From contig PJRA01000508.1 in assembly GCA_016987375.1 (NCBI GenBank), forward strand, positions 1,100,307 through 1,123,429: 23,123 nucleotides of DNA, given 5' to 3'. Position 1 is the first letter of the stretch, and the number at the start of each line of letters is the position of its first letter. Shown here piece after piece: positions 1-8,890 of the stretch. The stretch is from Brachionus koreanus (Eukaryota > Rotifera > Eurotatoria > Ploima > Brachionidae). The notes beneath the pieces were generated by a model, which made no database searches, was not told the origin of the DNA, and was given only the letters and a program-made list of their open reading frames with translations. The position numbers and the translations under genes are program-made.

Positions 1-296
1 TATAAACTATAAAATTGTTATTTTTGGAAAAATTCTGATACAACCTGATTTAATGATGATGGTTTACAGATAAGAATAAATGATCAAATAAAGAAGAGTA
101 ATCAAAATTAATTTGTAGCATACAAAAATTTTCATAAAAAAATATCTAGAATTAGTCAAATCGAAAATTTATTTTAAAATAATATCATACATCCTTAATT
201 TTCCTAGTTCCAGTTCAACTTACTACTAAATTTTTAATAATAAAAATTTAAAATAAATTTTTTTAATAATTCAAATAAAACAGAGGAAGAAAATTA

Positions 297-498
297 TTTA
301 TTAAACCATCTTTAAGTAAATGATTTGATTTAATAAAGATAAATTTAATTATTAAGAAATAAAATATGAATTTAAAAGCTAAAATTTAAAAATTTTAAAT
401 TTCAAAAATTGAATAATTTATTTTAGAATATTTTATTTTTTAATAATTAAATTTAACTTTATTAAATCAAATCATTTACTTAAAGATAGTTTAATAAA
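297..498. repeat. Foldback (long inverted repeat) element, MITE-like
   Basis: The left arm 297-354 and the right arm 441-498 are reverse complements over 58 nt with only two mismatches that I can see. They enclose an 86-nt A/T-rich spacer that is itself partly palindromic around 385-405. The whole could fold as one long hairpin. Such near-perfect arms indicate a recent or maintained element, most simply a non-autonomous DNA transposon. No convincing target-site duplication could be fixed in the A/T-rich flanks, so the superfamily is unknown. Confidence 0.75.
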
Positions 499-594
499 AT
501 ATTTAAAAATTATTGATACACTGTTTAATTTTTTAATATTTTATTAAAATTTGAAATAAAATCTGATATAATGCTTGAAAAAAATTTATTTTTA

Positions 595-600
595 TAAGGT
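595..600 (-). promoter_or_regulatory. Candidate polyadenylation signal (AATAAA) of the cysteine-rich gene
   Basis: AATAAA reads on the minus strand about 75 nt beyond the stop codon at 676-678. The spacing is normal, but in DNA this A-rich the hexamer is also expected by chance. Confidence 0.35.
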
Positions 601-675
601 GTTGCAACCTTTGAAAAAAGAGTAATTTTTTAAAATGAGAACAACTCATTTTTACACTAATACTGATATATGTAA

Positions 676-1534
676 TTAATATTTATAATTTGGAATTTTA
701 ACTCTCACATTTATGTCATCATTATATCTTGGCTCAACTCTGGTCAAGTGGCTTCGAAGTTTTCGTGTTTCCCAATCATCATATTTTTCATATCTTTTTT
801 TTTGCCTTTCTTTTCTTTTTACTTTATAAGTGTAGCATAATCCAACCTGGCGAATTTTTTCCTGGTCTCTAAATTCTCGAGAAAAAATTCTTGTCGGAAC
901 ACATTTTTCATCCAAAACGTCTACATATTCAGCTAAAATTTGTGGATTTCCGATTCGATTGTGATATTTTCGATAGATGGTAGGCAAAACGCAAGGTCCG
1001 CACAACCTAGGAGGAGGACATGGATTAGATAATGAAATCGGAAGATCTGAACATAAAGGCAAACATTTTTCCTCCCGTGCATATAAAGGCTGAACTTCAC
1101 AATCAAAGCACTCTTCATATTTTAGTCGTCTTTTTGGATATTCGCATGGATAACATGTATTATAGAAATTATTAGAATTACATGGATCTATACAATAATT
1201 TTGACTACATTGATCATAGCAATAGTTCGGATTACATGGATCATAGCAGTTATTTGGATAGCATGGTTCACACGGAACACATTGATCAACACAATCTTTG
1301 TAATAATCGAATGATTCGGTATACTGAACCATATCCTGGCCGTTTCCGTAGCACGGGGATGTTTCAGCTTCTTCATATATCGGGGGCATTACTTTACTAA
1401 AAAGAAATTATATTTAAAAATTTCTAATTTTTCGAAATTAATTACAAATCAAAGTTTTTTTTTTGATATCTTGATTGTCCTTTTTTTATTTTATAATCAT
1501 CTACAGCACTTTCTAGGCGACTAAGTGATTTCAT
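676..1534 (-). CDS. Cysteine-rich protein of unknown function, two exons
   Basis: Not recognised. Proposed join: 1446-1534 and 676-1396 with a 49-nt GT-AG intron (1397-1445), giving 269 aa. The large exon alone is open from an ATG at 1389. I prefer the two-exon model because a short open frame from 1534 ends at a good donor (GTAATT), and the split codon restores the frame across a TTTTTAG acceptor. The protein has 22 cysteines in its last 237 residues and no signal peptide or membrane segment. Residues about 80-107 hold three tandem CYDPCNPNY-like units (DNA repeat near 1178-1260), followed by more Cys-Pro pairs and a basic, tyrosine-rich C-terminus ending IPNYKY. The Cys-X-Pro style loosely recalls sperm-tail ODF1 or keratin-associated proteins, but this is only a composition match. 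A CTTTAG acceptor abuts the ATG at 1534, so an upstream coding exon or trans-splicing is possible. Confidence 0.7.
1178..1260 (-). repeat. Short in-frame tandem repeat within the cysteine-rich gene
   Basis: Three imperfect units of about 27 nt each encode CYDPCNPNY-, CYDQCSQNY- and CIDPCNSNN-like nonapeptides. The repeated word attacatggatcatagcag is visible in the plus-strand sequence. Confidence 0.65.
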
Positions 1535-1568
1535 CTAAAGGTAAAATTAAAATTCTGAAAAAATTATA

Positions 1569-1623
1569 TGACCCCGACGTGACTTGAACACGCAACCTTC
1601 TGATCTGGAGTCGCCACGAAGTC
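1569..1623 (-). pseudogene. tRNA-Trp(CCA) pseudogene lacking the D-arm
   Basis: Read on the minus strand, the piece begins GACTTCGTGGCG, runs directly into the anticodon loop CTCCAGA with anticodon CCA, and continues through the 3' anticodon strand. The variable region, the T-arm (GCGTG, TTCAAGT, CACGT) and the 3' acceptor strand CGGGGTC follow, with discriminator A. Acceptor and T-stem still pair, with G-T wobbles. Compared with the usual animal tRNA-Trp of about 72 nt, some 17 nt are missing between GTGGCG and the last base of the 5' anticodon strand. This removes the D-stem, the D-loop and most of the 5' anticodon strand, so a normal cloverleaf cannot form. Confidence 0.8.
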
Positions 1624-2632
1624 CTTATTCCTAAAATTTTTGAAGACAAAACAAATTTTTTTTTAATAAAAATTTCAAAATAGCTGACTTGAATCAAATA
1701 TTCAAGCACTCATTTAATTAAATACTTAAAATCATATTAAAAAAAACTTTTACTATTCTAAGCCTTTTACATTATTTTCTTAAAAAAATCATTCAAAAAT
1801 TTTATAATTTTCAAAATTTTTCTAATAATTTTTTTTTGAAAATTATCATTAAATATCCTAAGTCTCTTTATTATATATTTAAGTAAAAATATTCGTTAAA
1901 TTATCAAACTTCATAAAAATGACCCCAATTAAAGTAAAAGCATTTTTTATCTAATTACTAGCTTTTGATTTGCTTTAGTTAAAAAAGAAAGTTTATTAAT
2001 TGTCAAATTTTTATATTGGATTAATAAGCTATCTTTTCTGAGAATAAAATTGCTGCTTTCTTACTTCTCAAAAATAAGCTTCTTATCAAAGACTAATAAA
2101 AGAGTCGATATCTAGGATCAAAAAACACACAAGTCTAAAAATATTGTAAACAAAAATCAATGGTTGAGTAATTTTTCAGAAAGATATATTCAAAGTTTCA
2201 TGGTGTCACATAAATATGATAAATATTAAATTTAAAAAATAAATTTAGTCAAATACACAATTTAATTTATTGAAGATAAAAAAAATATATATTTTTTTTA
2301 AATAAGAGAAAATATTATGGTATATTTTATTTCAATATGTTTTTACAAAAAAGTTTCTATTTGGCAAAAATATGGTATGCAAATAATTAAAAAACACGAT
2401 AGCATTCCTATTTAATATTTTCATACCGTCAAAATTTATATATCTATCTTTATTGTAGGCATGAATTGAAAGACATTGTTACTCTGATTTTTATTTGAGA
2501 AAAAATTTCTACTCTTTTAACAATAACTGATGCTAAAACAAATTTAAATCAATTTCTATATGACATTTGTTTGAGTTGAAATTGCAAATATTTCTCAGTC
2601 AAATTTCAAATCCTTGGTTAAACTAATCGAAT

Positions 2633-2638
2633 TTTATT
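2633..2638 (-). promoter_or_regulatory. Candidate polyadenylation signal (AATAAA) of the SENP-like gene
   Basis: AATAAA on the minus strand, 60 nt past the stop codon at 2699-2701. Position is typical; chance occurrence is common in this composition. Confidence 0.35.
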
Positions 2639-2698
2639 TAAACATTAAAAATAATTTACAAATGTTTTAAATGCAAAAATTCAATTAAATTAATTCAA

Positions 2699-5600
2699 TT
2701 AAAATAATTCTAGATCTGATAGTATTTTTTGGCCATTTTTTACCAATTTAGTCTCATTTCTGTGCTTATCTTTTAAACTATTTACATTTAAATTTAGTTT
2801 ATCGTTATCATTAGTAGTTTTAGTCACTTTTTTACTCGGTATTTCGTCGTCACTTTCGCTTTGTCTTGATTTCTTGCTATTCGCTTGTTTTTCACTTAGC
2901 TCAGATTTTTTTTCTTGAAAAAGCACACTATTTTCTATATTTTTTTGACTATTTCTTAATTTTATAATTAATTCTTTTATCAAACTTCGCTTGGTCTTTA
3001 TTGCACTCAAATGAAACCAAGTTTCAAGATTTATTGGCAAATTAAACTTTTCAATTGGCTTCTTAACAAAAAAAATTTAAGTCAAAAAAAAATATCTAAA
3101 CTTAAATTTACTTACTGTAAAGAAATTTTCAACATATTGAAGCAAATATATTCCACAATCAAAATAGTTTGTTTGTAAAGGTACATCAACGTTTGTTCCA
3201 ATCATTTTTGTCAAAAATTTTGACTCTTGCTCTTCGTTTGGATGCTTAGAGTTCCACTCACATTCCAAATACCTAAATACTAAATATTTAAAAAAATAAA
3301 CTAACATAATTTTTATGTCTTTAATACTGTCTAATTGTTGCAATGACTCTTTTGTTTTGATTTGTGGCTGGCAACGAGTCGAAAATCAAAATAATAGGTC
3401 TGATAGAAAAGAAAAATGAATTCTTGTCATTTAACATATTGCAATTAGCTAGGCATACCTTTTCAAGCAGATTCTTTCATCTTCAACGAAGCCATCTTTT
3501 GAGTCCTCGGCTTCCGCTTCATCGTTAGAGCTAAGATCATCAGGAATAAATTCACATTCATTTGATTGTTTCAAAAGTTTAAATTTAAAAGGTTCTTTTT
3601 TTTTTTCTCGTTCGGATTTTATTTTAGAATTTTCTTGATAGATTGGTTCTTTTAGATAAGGATAGCAAACTATTGCCAAATACCAATGAGCATTTTTGTT
3701 TATCGGAATTATCAAAAAGTCTTTTTCGAATATGTTCACATTTCTGGTCCAATTTTTGACTCGCATATAGCGTCGCTGAGCAGCACTCAAATTGTTGTCT
3801 TCTTTGGATTTTGTCTCAGTTGAATGGGTCAATTTCTGATAGAAAAATGTGTCAAAAATGTGAGTTCGTCTACGGTCATCAGACGAAAGTATTTCATTGA
3901 ATAAATACCTAGACAATTACGAATTATTAATTATTTGTTTTTCAAAATAGGTAAGATTTACTTCAAATAAAAACTAATTATATTGTCGTTTAGAAATTCT
4001 CCCTCTTTAAGACAGCTGTAGTCAACTGAGTTTATTTCGATTGTTGAGCATTTCGACTGTTCATTTAATGGATATTTCAATAATCTTAAAAATAAAATTT
4101 AATCAAAATTTTTATTTCCATTTTTCATATTTTTTTACATTTTTGATGTGATTGGGACAAATCCTTTGACAAAATTTTCAACAATTTCTGGTACATTTTT
4201 GCAGTGTCTAAATGTATAATAAACAAGTTCTTTGGCTTTTTGTTGCTTGATAAAATTAAGTTGAACCTGGGAGGAAACAAAAAAAATTTTATTAAATAAA
4301 CTTTTTTCATATGATAATCTTACGCAATTCTCAGGTATTATAGTACTAAAATAGCTAGAAAGCATATTGCTAAAATCCTTTAGTTTGCTTTTTTGAATGT
4401 TTAGAATGTATACTAAACGATTACAAGCTGAATCTTATCAAATAAATATATTTTGCTTTTTATTATAAATAATATAAAAAAAATACATCCAGAAGGATAA
4501 CCAGACTCAAATCCATCAAGAAATTTCATACTTTTTTGGTACATGTCAACTGCATTCTGGTCTATATGCATCAATATGAGATACATGGGCTCGTAAAAAA
4601 TACACGCACAGTATTTAACATCGGATGTAGAAATAGTTATATTTATTTTGTTTTGGCTTTCTAAAAAAAAAATATTTTTAAAAATAATTGATACTTTATA
4701 AATTTGAAAAATTTGAAAAAATTTTATTCTTATCTGAAATTTTCTAATTTTAAATCGGTTTTCTAGTTAATAATTTGGCAATATTATAAATAAATATGTA
4801 AATAAAAAATTGAGGTTTAGATTTTATTCATTAATTTAAATTCTTAATAGAAAATCTGTCAGAAAGATTTTAAATTTAGAGGAAAATTATATTTTTGATT
4901 TTATATCTGGTAACATTTTACCTCGAACATCGTGTTGCAAGTTGAATATTTTTTTTAGATTTTCGCTACTTGCAATCCTCTATGAATTTTCTCTAGTATG
5001 ATAAGGCCTAATTAATCTTTAGAGATTTTAATTTTTAAATTAAAAATTTAAAAATTCATGATGAAAAAAATTAAATATTTTTTTTGTTTCGATTGATTTT
5101 ACATTTTAACACCTTATATCATAATTCTATAGTCCTTACGAACATGGTTTTGGTACCTAAAAAGTTAAATTTTGAATATATTTTGACTAAAGATTGGTAA
5201 AGACGAAAATCATAACCTTGAAAGCTTGAAACTAATTGTCGAAATTTTTAATTTTGATTTGAAATTAAATCGTATAGAATTTTTTCAGATATATAAAAAT
5301 TAAGTTCGTGGGGACTTAGTAATACTTTTTTAGCTTTTTGCTTTATTGATAGTTTAAAATTTTGATAGTTAATGACCTAAAATTTGGTATCCTACAAATT
5401 GAAAATTATAAATTTAAATTAGCACGATTTAATTCTTAAATTATAATTCATCAATATTTAATCTAATTGTATAAACTGAGACAAAATCTAAAGGCTAGAA
5501 AGCCCGGTGTCATTTAGACACTTCCTTATCCACATCAGTTTTTATATTAGATGGTTAAAATTTAAGATTTTAAAATAAAATAAAAATAATAATTGAATGA

Positions 5601-6718
5601 TTTATTTAAATGATAAACTAATAAAAAAAAAAGTTTCTAAACGACATCGGGCCTTCTAATGTTGAATAAAATAATTTTAGAGGTTTTAATTTAATATTTT
5701 TATTGGGATACATTTTATTTTGAAAAATAAATCAGGAATATAAAAAATAAACTTAATACGGCTGGTTTTAAAAGAAACAGGAATAATAGCATGGCTTAAA
5801 TTTCTTAATTTTTTGATAACTTTTTAGATTTTCTTTTTCAGAATCAAATAATATTCAATAGCTTTTTATTTGAATATTCAGCTGTAAAATAGAGCATAAT
5901 TTACCTATGAAATTTATCTGAATTCCTTCTTTTTCGGTGAATTCGATAGAAGATACTTTATCTGGATCTTTTTCTTCTAAATTTTTTGTTTCATTTTGAT
6001 ATGCACCGATTCGGAGATATTTTCCTCTGGCTTTGAAAGGGATCTCACTGCAACTTAAATTATTCGACATATCTTCATTTACTTCTCGCCTAAGCATTTT
6101 TTCCATCGACTCTATGTCACCGGTACGAATTTGCCATTCGCTATATACAAATTCGCTTTTGTTTTCTATTTTAATCGGTTTAGAATCATTTGTTTCATTA
6201 GCCATTTTTCTATCCATATTTTTGACTGGTTTTAAATCGATTTCTTCATCACTATCAGTAAGCTCGATAACTGAAAAAAATAACCATAACTTGAAGTTAA
6301 GAATATGAAGTAAGCTAACCTTCTGGTTCAGATCTTTTTTTAGAAGTATCACCACTTCGTAAACTATAGCTACTTAACAAGCTCTCTTTAAGTTCTGGTT
6401 TAGATTTCTCTTTTTCAAGTTTCTTATTTTCAAAATAGCCCTTCAAAAAAAAATTTATTCAATTAAAATAAATAATATATACCAAAATTAAATCTATCTT
6501 TACTTCGTCAACTACTACTTTAGCGCATTTCGGACATCGATTAAATTGATTCAATTGTTTCATTTCTATTTTACAATAATCGCACTCCTTTTTTTATTTT
6601 TAATGATTAGAAATCGGCAATCAAAACAAAGTTTAATAGATAAATTAATTACCAATGGTTTGCTAGATTCATCTTTTGATTGTTTACAAGGATAAATTGA
6701 TGAGCCCATCTTTGCCAT
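2699..6718 (-). CDS. SENP6/SENP7-type SUMO protease (Ulp2 class, peptidase C48)
   Basis: Predicted join of 12 exons (minus strand order): 6653-6718, 6483-6587, 6320-6440, 5905-6270, 4487-4660, 4324-4433, 4139-4266, 3962-4084, 3459-3908, 3328-3399, 3116-3272, 2699-3061. This gives 744 aa, with GT-AG introns and consistent phase throughout. The family removes or edits SUMO chains, mostly in the nucleus. Visible in order: four cysteines C24/C27/C40/C43 (zinc-ribbon-like); a SUMO-interacting motif V98-IELTDSDEE; a region about 200-355 rich in beta-strand-like sequence; and the catalytic domain about 357-660. That domain has EGEFLND and SFYLKYLFNEI, H472 in NAHWYLAIVC, an acidic/charged insertion about 480-547 typical of SENP6/7, D555 in IFDSL, Q605 and C611 in FDCGIYLLQYVE. 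The tail (about 661-744) is Lys/Ser-rich. The ATG at 6718 has an in-frame stop upstream. All catalytic residues are present. SENP6 and SENP7 cannot be told apart. Confidence 0.9.
4661..5904 (-). other. Long intron (1,244 nt) of the SENP-like gene
   Basis: It lies between exon 4 (donor GTAAAT at 5904) and exon 5 (acceptor TTTTTTTAG at 4661), in a gene whose other introns are 42-65 nt. It holds a small TA-flanked inverted-repeat element (5498-5656). No other gene is visible in it. Confidence 0.75.
5498..5656. mobile_element. Small TA-flanked terminal-inverted-repeat element (Tc1/mariner-like MITE candidate)
   Basis: The left terminus reads GAAAGCCCGGTGTCATTTAG. The reverse complement of the right terminus reads GAAGGCCCGATGTCGTTTAG. 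About 22 of 26 terminal bases agree and three of the four differences are transitions. A TA dinucleotide sits immediately outside each end (5496-5497 and 5657-5658), the target duplication used by Tc1/mariner elements. The 159-bp interior is A/T-rich and non-coding. The G+C-rich ends stand out sharply from the surrounding intron. Confidence 0.6.
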
Positions 6719-7425
6719 TTTTGAATATTTTTCTAGCAAAATTAAAAGTTAGATTCATTATTTGAAATCGAATAAAATTACTTGATCAAAATTTCTAAAA
6801 TATGCTGACCATGTTTTAGTAACTCAAGTATAAAAGCGAAAATATTTTCGGTATTAATTTAAAAATTTTTTCAATTTTCCTACGTTTTTGTATTAAATTA
6901 GAATATTTTCTATTTGTGTATATTCAAGGATATACACAGAATTAAGTTGCTTTTAAAATAGCTAAATAGAAAATAAACTTGTCTCAGAGGTTTTTTTTTT
7001 AATTCAGATTTTTTAATAATAAGTTAAAACAAGTTAAAACTTGAAGTGCAAAATTTATTATCATTACATTAATTTAAAATTATCACAAGGTTTTGAATTT
7101 TTTATGATGAAAAAAAGATTAACTTCAAATTTATAGATTGAAATTTTTACATATAATGACAAAAGATGAAATATTTTTGACAAAATTCCAAAAATTTGAT
7201 AATAAATATTTTTTGGTGTCGTTTTTTCATTTTTTTATCAAACAGAAAAGAAATTTAGTATTGTTATCTTTCAATTTGAATTGAAAAAATATATAGTTAG
7301 GGGTATTGAAATTATCCTTTAAAAATTAAAAATAATTAGCGTAAAGTAAGAAAGTAAAAAAAGATCGATATTTAAAAAGGTCTTAATAGAATTTTCAATT
7401 TTAAGATAAAATTAAAAAATTCATA

Positions 7426-7638
7426 TCAATTTTAGGCAATGTGAAATCTTAGTACAAAAAAGAAAACTATATAATTTTTTTCTAGTTTCGCAAAAATTGT
7501 TCCGTAAACAGTACAATGTTTTATACAAATTTGTACAATATTGTACTATTATATTATACAGAACTATGTTTGCGCAACTAGAAAAATAATTATTTAGCTT
7601 TTTCTTTTGTACTAAGATTTCACATTGCCTCAATTTTA
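7426..7638. mobile_element. Foldback MITE with 9-bp target duplication (Mutator-like candidate)
   Basis: The element body is 7435-7629 (195 bp). Its termini GGCAATGTGAAATCTTAGTA and the exact reverse complement at the other end are perfect over about 25 bp. Imperfect pairing with small indels continues to about 80 nt, so almost the entire element folds on itself. Both sides carry the same 9-mer TCAATTTTA (7426-7434 and 7630-7638). Long inverted ends with a 9-bp duplication are typical of Mutator-like elements; Merlin-type elements (8-9 bp) are the alternative. There is no coding content. Confidence 0.8.
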
Positions 7639-7951
7639 AAAATTAAAAAATAATTAAACCAAAGATTGTTGACTGATTGATTATTTATTACCACTGAAAA
7701 TATGTATAAAATATTAAATAACAAAGTTTGAATCATTCAGATTTTATTTGAAATTATACTGAAATTATTTTGAAATGACCTGCAAGTCTGCAAAGCACTA
7801 TATACATTAATGATAATATTAAAATTAAATTGCAGAGTTTTTTTTTTCCTTATTTACTCCTTGTGAAGCATTGGGTCATTAATTTTGATTTCTACTCAAG
7901 TCAATCTTTTGTCTTCACCCTTGCTTCTCCCCATGTCATTTCAATTTTGCC

Positions 7952-8107
7952 GGTCATGTGGTTTAGTGGTTAGAACACCCGACATCCAATCAGGAGGTCG
8001 AGGGTTCGAATCTTCATCCAGTCCGGCTGCAAACGCGTCGGGCTAACTACCCGACCGTCCAAGATTATTAAGTTACAAAGAAATCAAGAAAGACGAAAGA
8101 GTTTTTT
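7952..8107 (+). mobile_element. tRNA-derived Pol III unit, probable SINE
   Basis: The plus strand has an A-box TGGTTTAGTGG (7959-7969) and a B-box GGTTCGAATCT (8003-8013) at tRNA-like spacing. An anticodon-like arm (CCCGA / CATCCAA / TCAGG) lies between them. The acceptor and T-stem do not pair properly, so it is not a working tRNA. A G+C-rich tail follows with a perfect hairpin (GTCGGG 8037-8042, CCCGAC 8050-8055), and the unit ends at T6 (8102-8107), a Pol III terminator. A TTTTGC word occurs at both edges (7945-7950, 8104-8109) and may be a weak duplication. A SINE is most likely; a single-copy Pol III ncRNA is possible. Confidence 0.65.
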
Positions 8108-8856
8108 GCAGAGACTAAGTTTGGGTGATACGATCTTTGTATTTGCTGATAATTTTTTCAGAATGAATTTTCAATCAAAGCAAAAAACATTATTTCAATT
8201 TTTAATATGGTCGTTGTTTTTTGTTTAGCTTTAAAGTATATTGAAATGATAAACTTTTATTGAGAACAAGAAAATACATCTTTTAAATGGCAAACGAATG
8301 AGTTTATTTTTTATTGTAAATGAGTCACATTTTTTTTAGAAAAGCAATTCAAACAAGGAAAATTTTTTATTTAAATTCTAGCAAGTTTCTTCTTTTTGTG
8401 GTTACATTGATAGGTACTTGTTCTTGTTTTTTTTTAATAGTTATTTCCTTAGAAAACTTTTTAGTTATGATATTAAATAGTTTAAGATTAGTTTAATTTT
8501 TTTAATAATTGTTTAAAAGGTAATATAATAGTTTTTTTTCAAATTTGAAAATGACTAAAGTTTTAAAAAATTAGTTAAAATTATAGCAATTATATATTTT
8601 AGTAGGTTTTACTGTAATCTTTTATTTTACGTAAAGATAAGAAAAAAAAAGAAAGATGATAATGAACTTAATAAAAAAGCTTACAGCAAAAAAACTTTAT
8701 GTCTACCCATCAATAGATGATCAATAAAAAATTAAAAATTTCCCGCAAATACTTAATCTATCTGTAAAATACATATGTATTTTAATTCAATATATTTTGA
8801 AAAAAATTGTATTTTACTAATGTTAGGTAATTTTATATTGTATTTTTAATTATTTG

Positions 8857-8862
8857 TTTATT
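8857..8862 (-). promoter_or_regulatory. Candidate polyadenylation signal (AATAAA) of the receptor gene
   Basis: AATAAA on the minus strand about 28 nt past the stop codon at 8891-8893. It is close to the stop, implying a very short 3' UTR if used. Confidence 0.3.
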
Positions 8863-8890
8863 TTAAAAAAATATATATTTCAAAAAAACA

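Larger units (their letters stand above)
1..675. other. Non-coding flank, A+T-rich
   Basis: I see no gene here. It contains a long inverted repeat (297-498, listed separately) and, on the minus strand, an AATAAA hexamer at 595-600 that could serve the cysteine-rich gene ending at 676. The rest is A/T-rich sequence without open frames or recognisable motifs. Confidence 0.6.
1535..2698. other. Intergenic, no gene seen apart from a tRNA relic
   Basis: The only recognisable item is the tRNA-Trp relic at 1569-1623. The rest is A/T-rich with no sustained open frame on either strand. An AATAAA on the minus strand at 2633-2638 probably belongs to the protease gene. Confidence 0.55.
6719..8890. other. 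Intergenic between SENP-like gene and receptor gene
   Basis: This stretch carries two repeat insertions (MITE 7426-7638 and Pol III unit 7952-8107). I see no protein-coding exon. An acceptor-like TTTGCTAG lies at 6733-6740 on the minus strand, 14 nt before the protease ATG. The tract 8108-8850 is A/T-rich and featureless apart from a minus-strand AATAAA at 8857-8862. Confidence 0.55.

Noticed and set aside
6033..6308. Plus-strand open frame of 91 codons
   Set aside because: It is antisense to exon 4 of the protease, which has coherent phase and a SUMO-interacting motif.
7421..7633. Minus-strand open frame of 70 codons
   Set aside because: It coincides exactly with the palindromic MITE and has no protein-like character.
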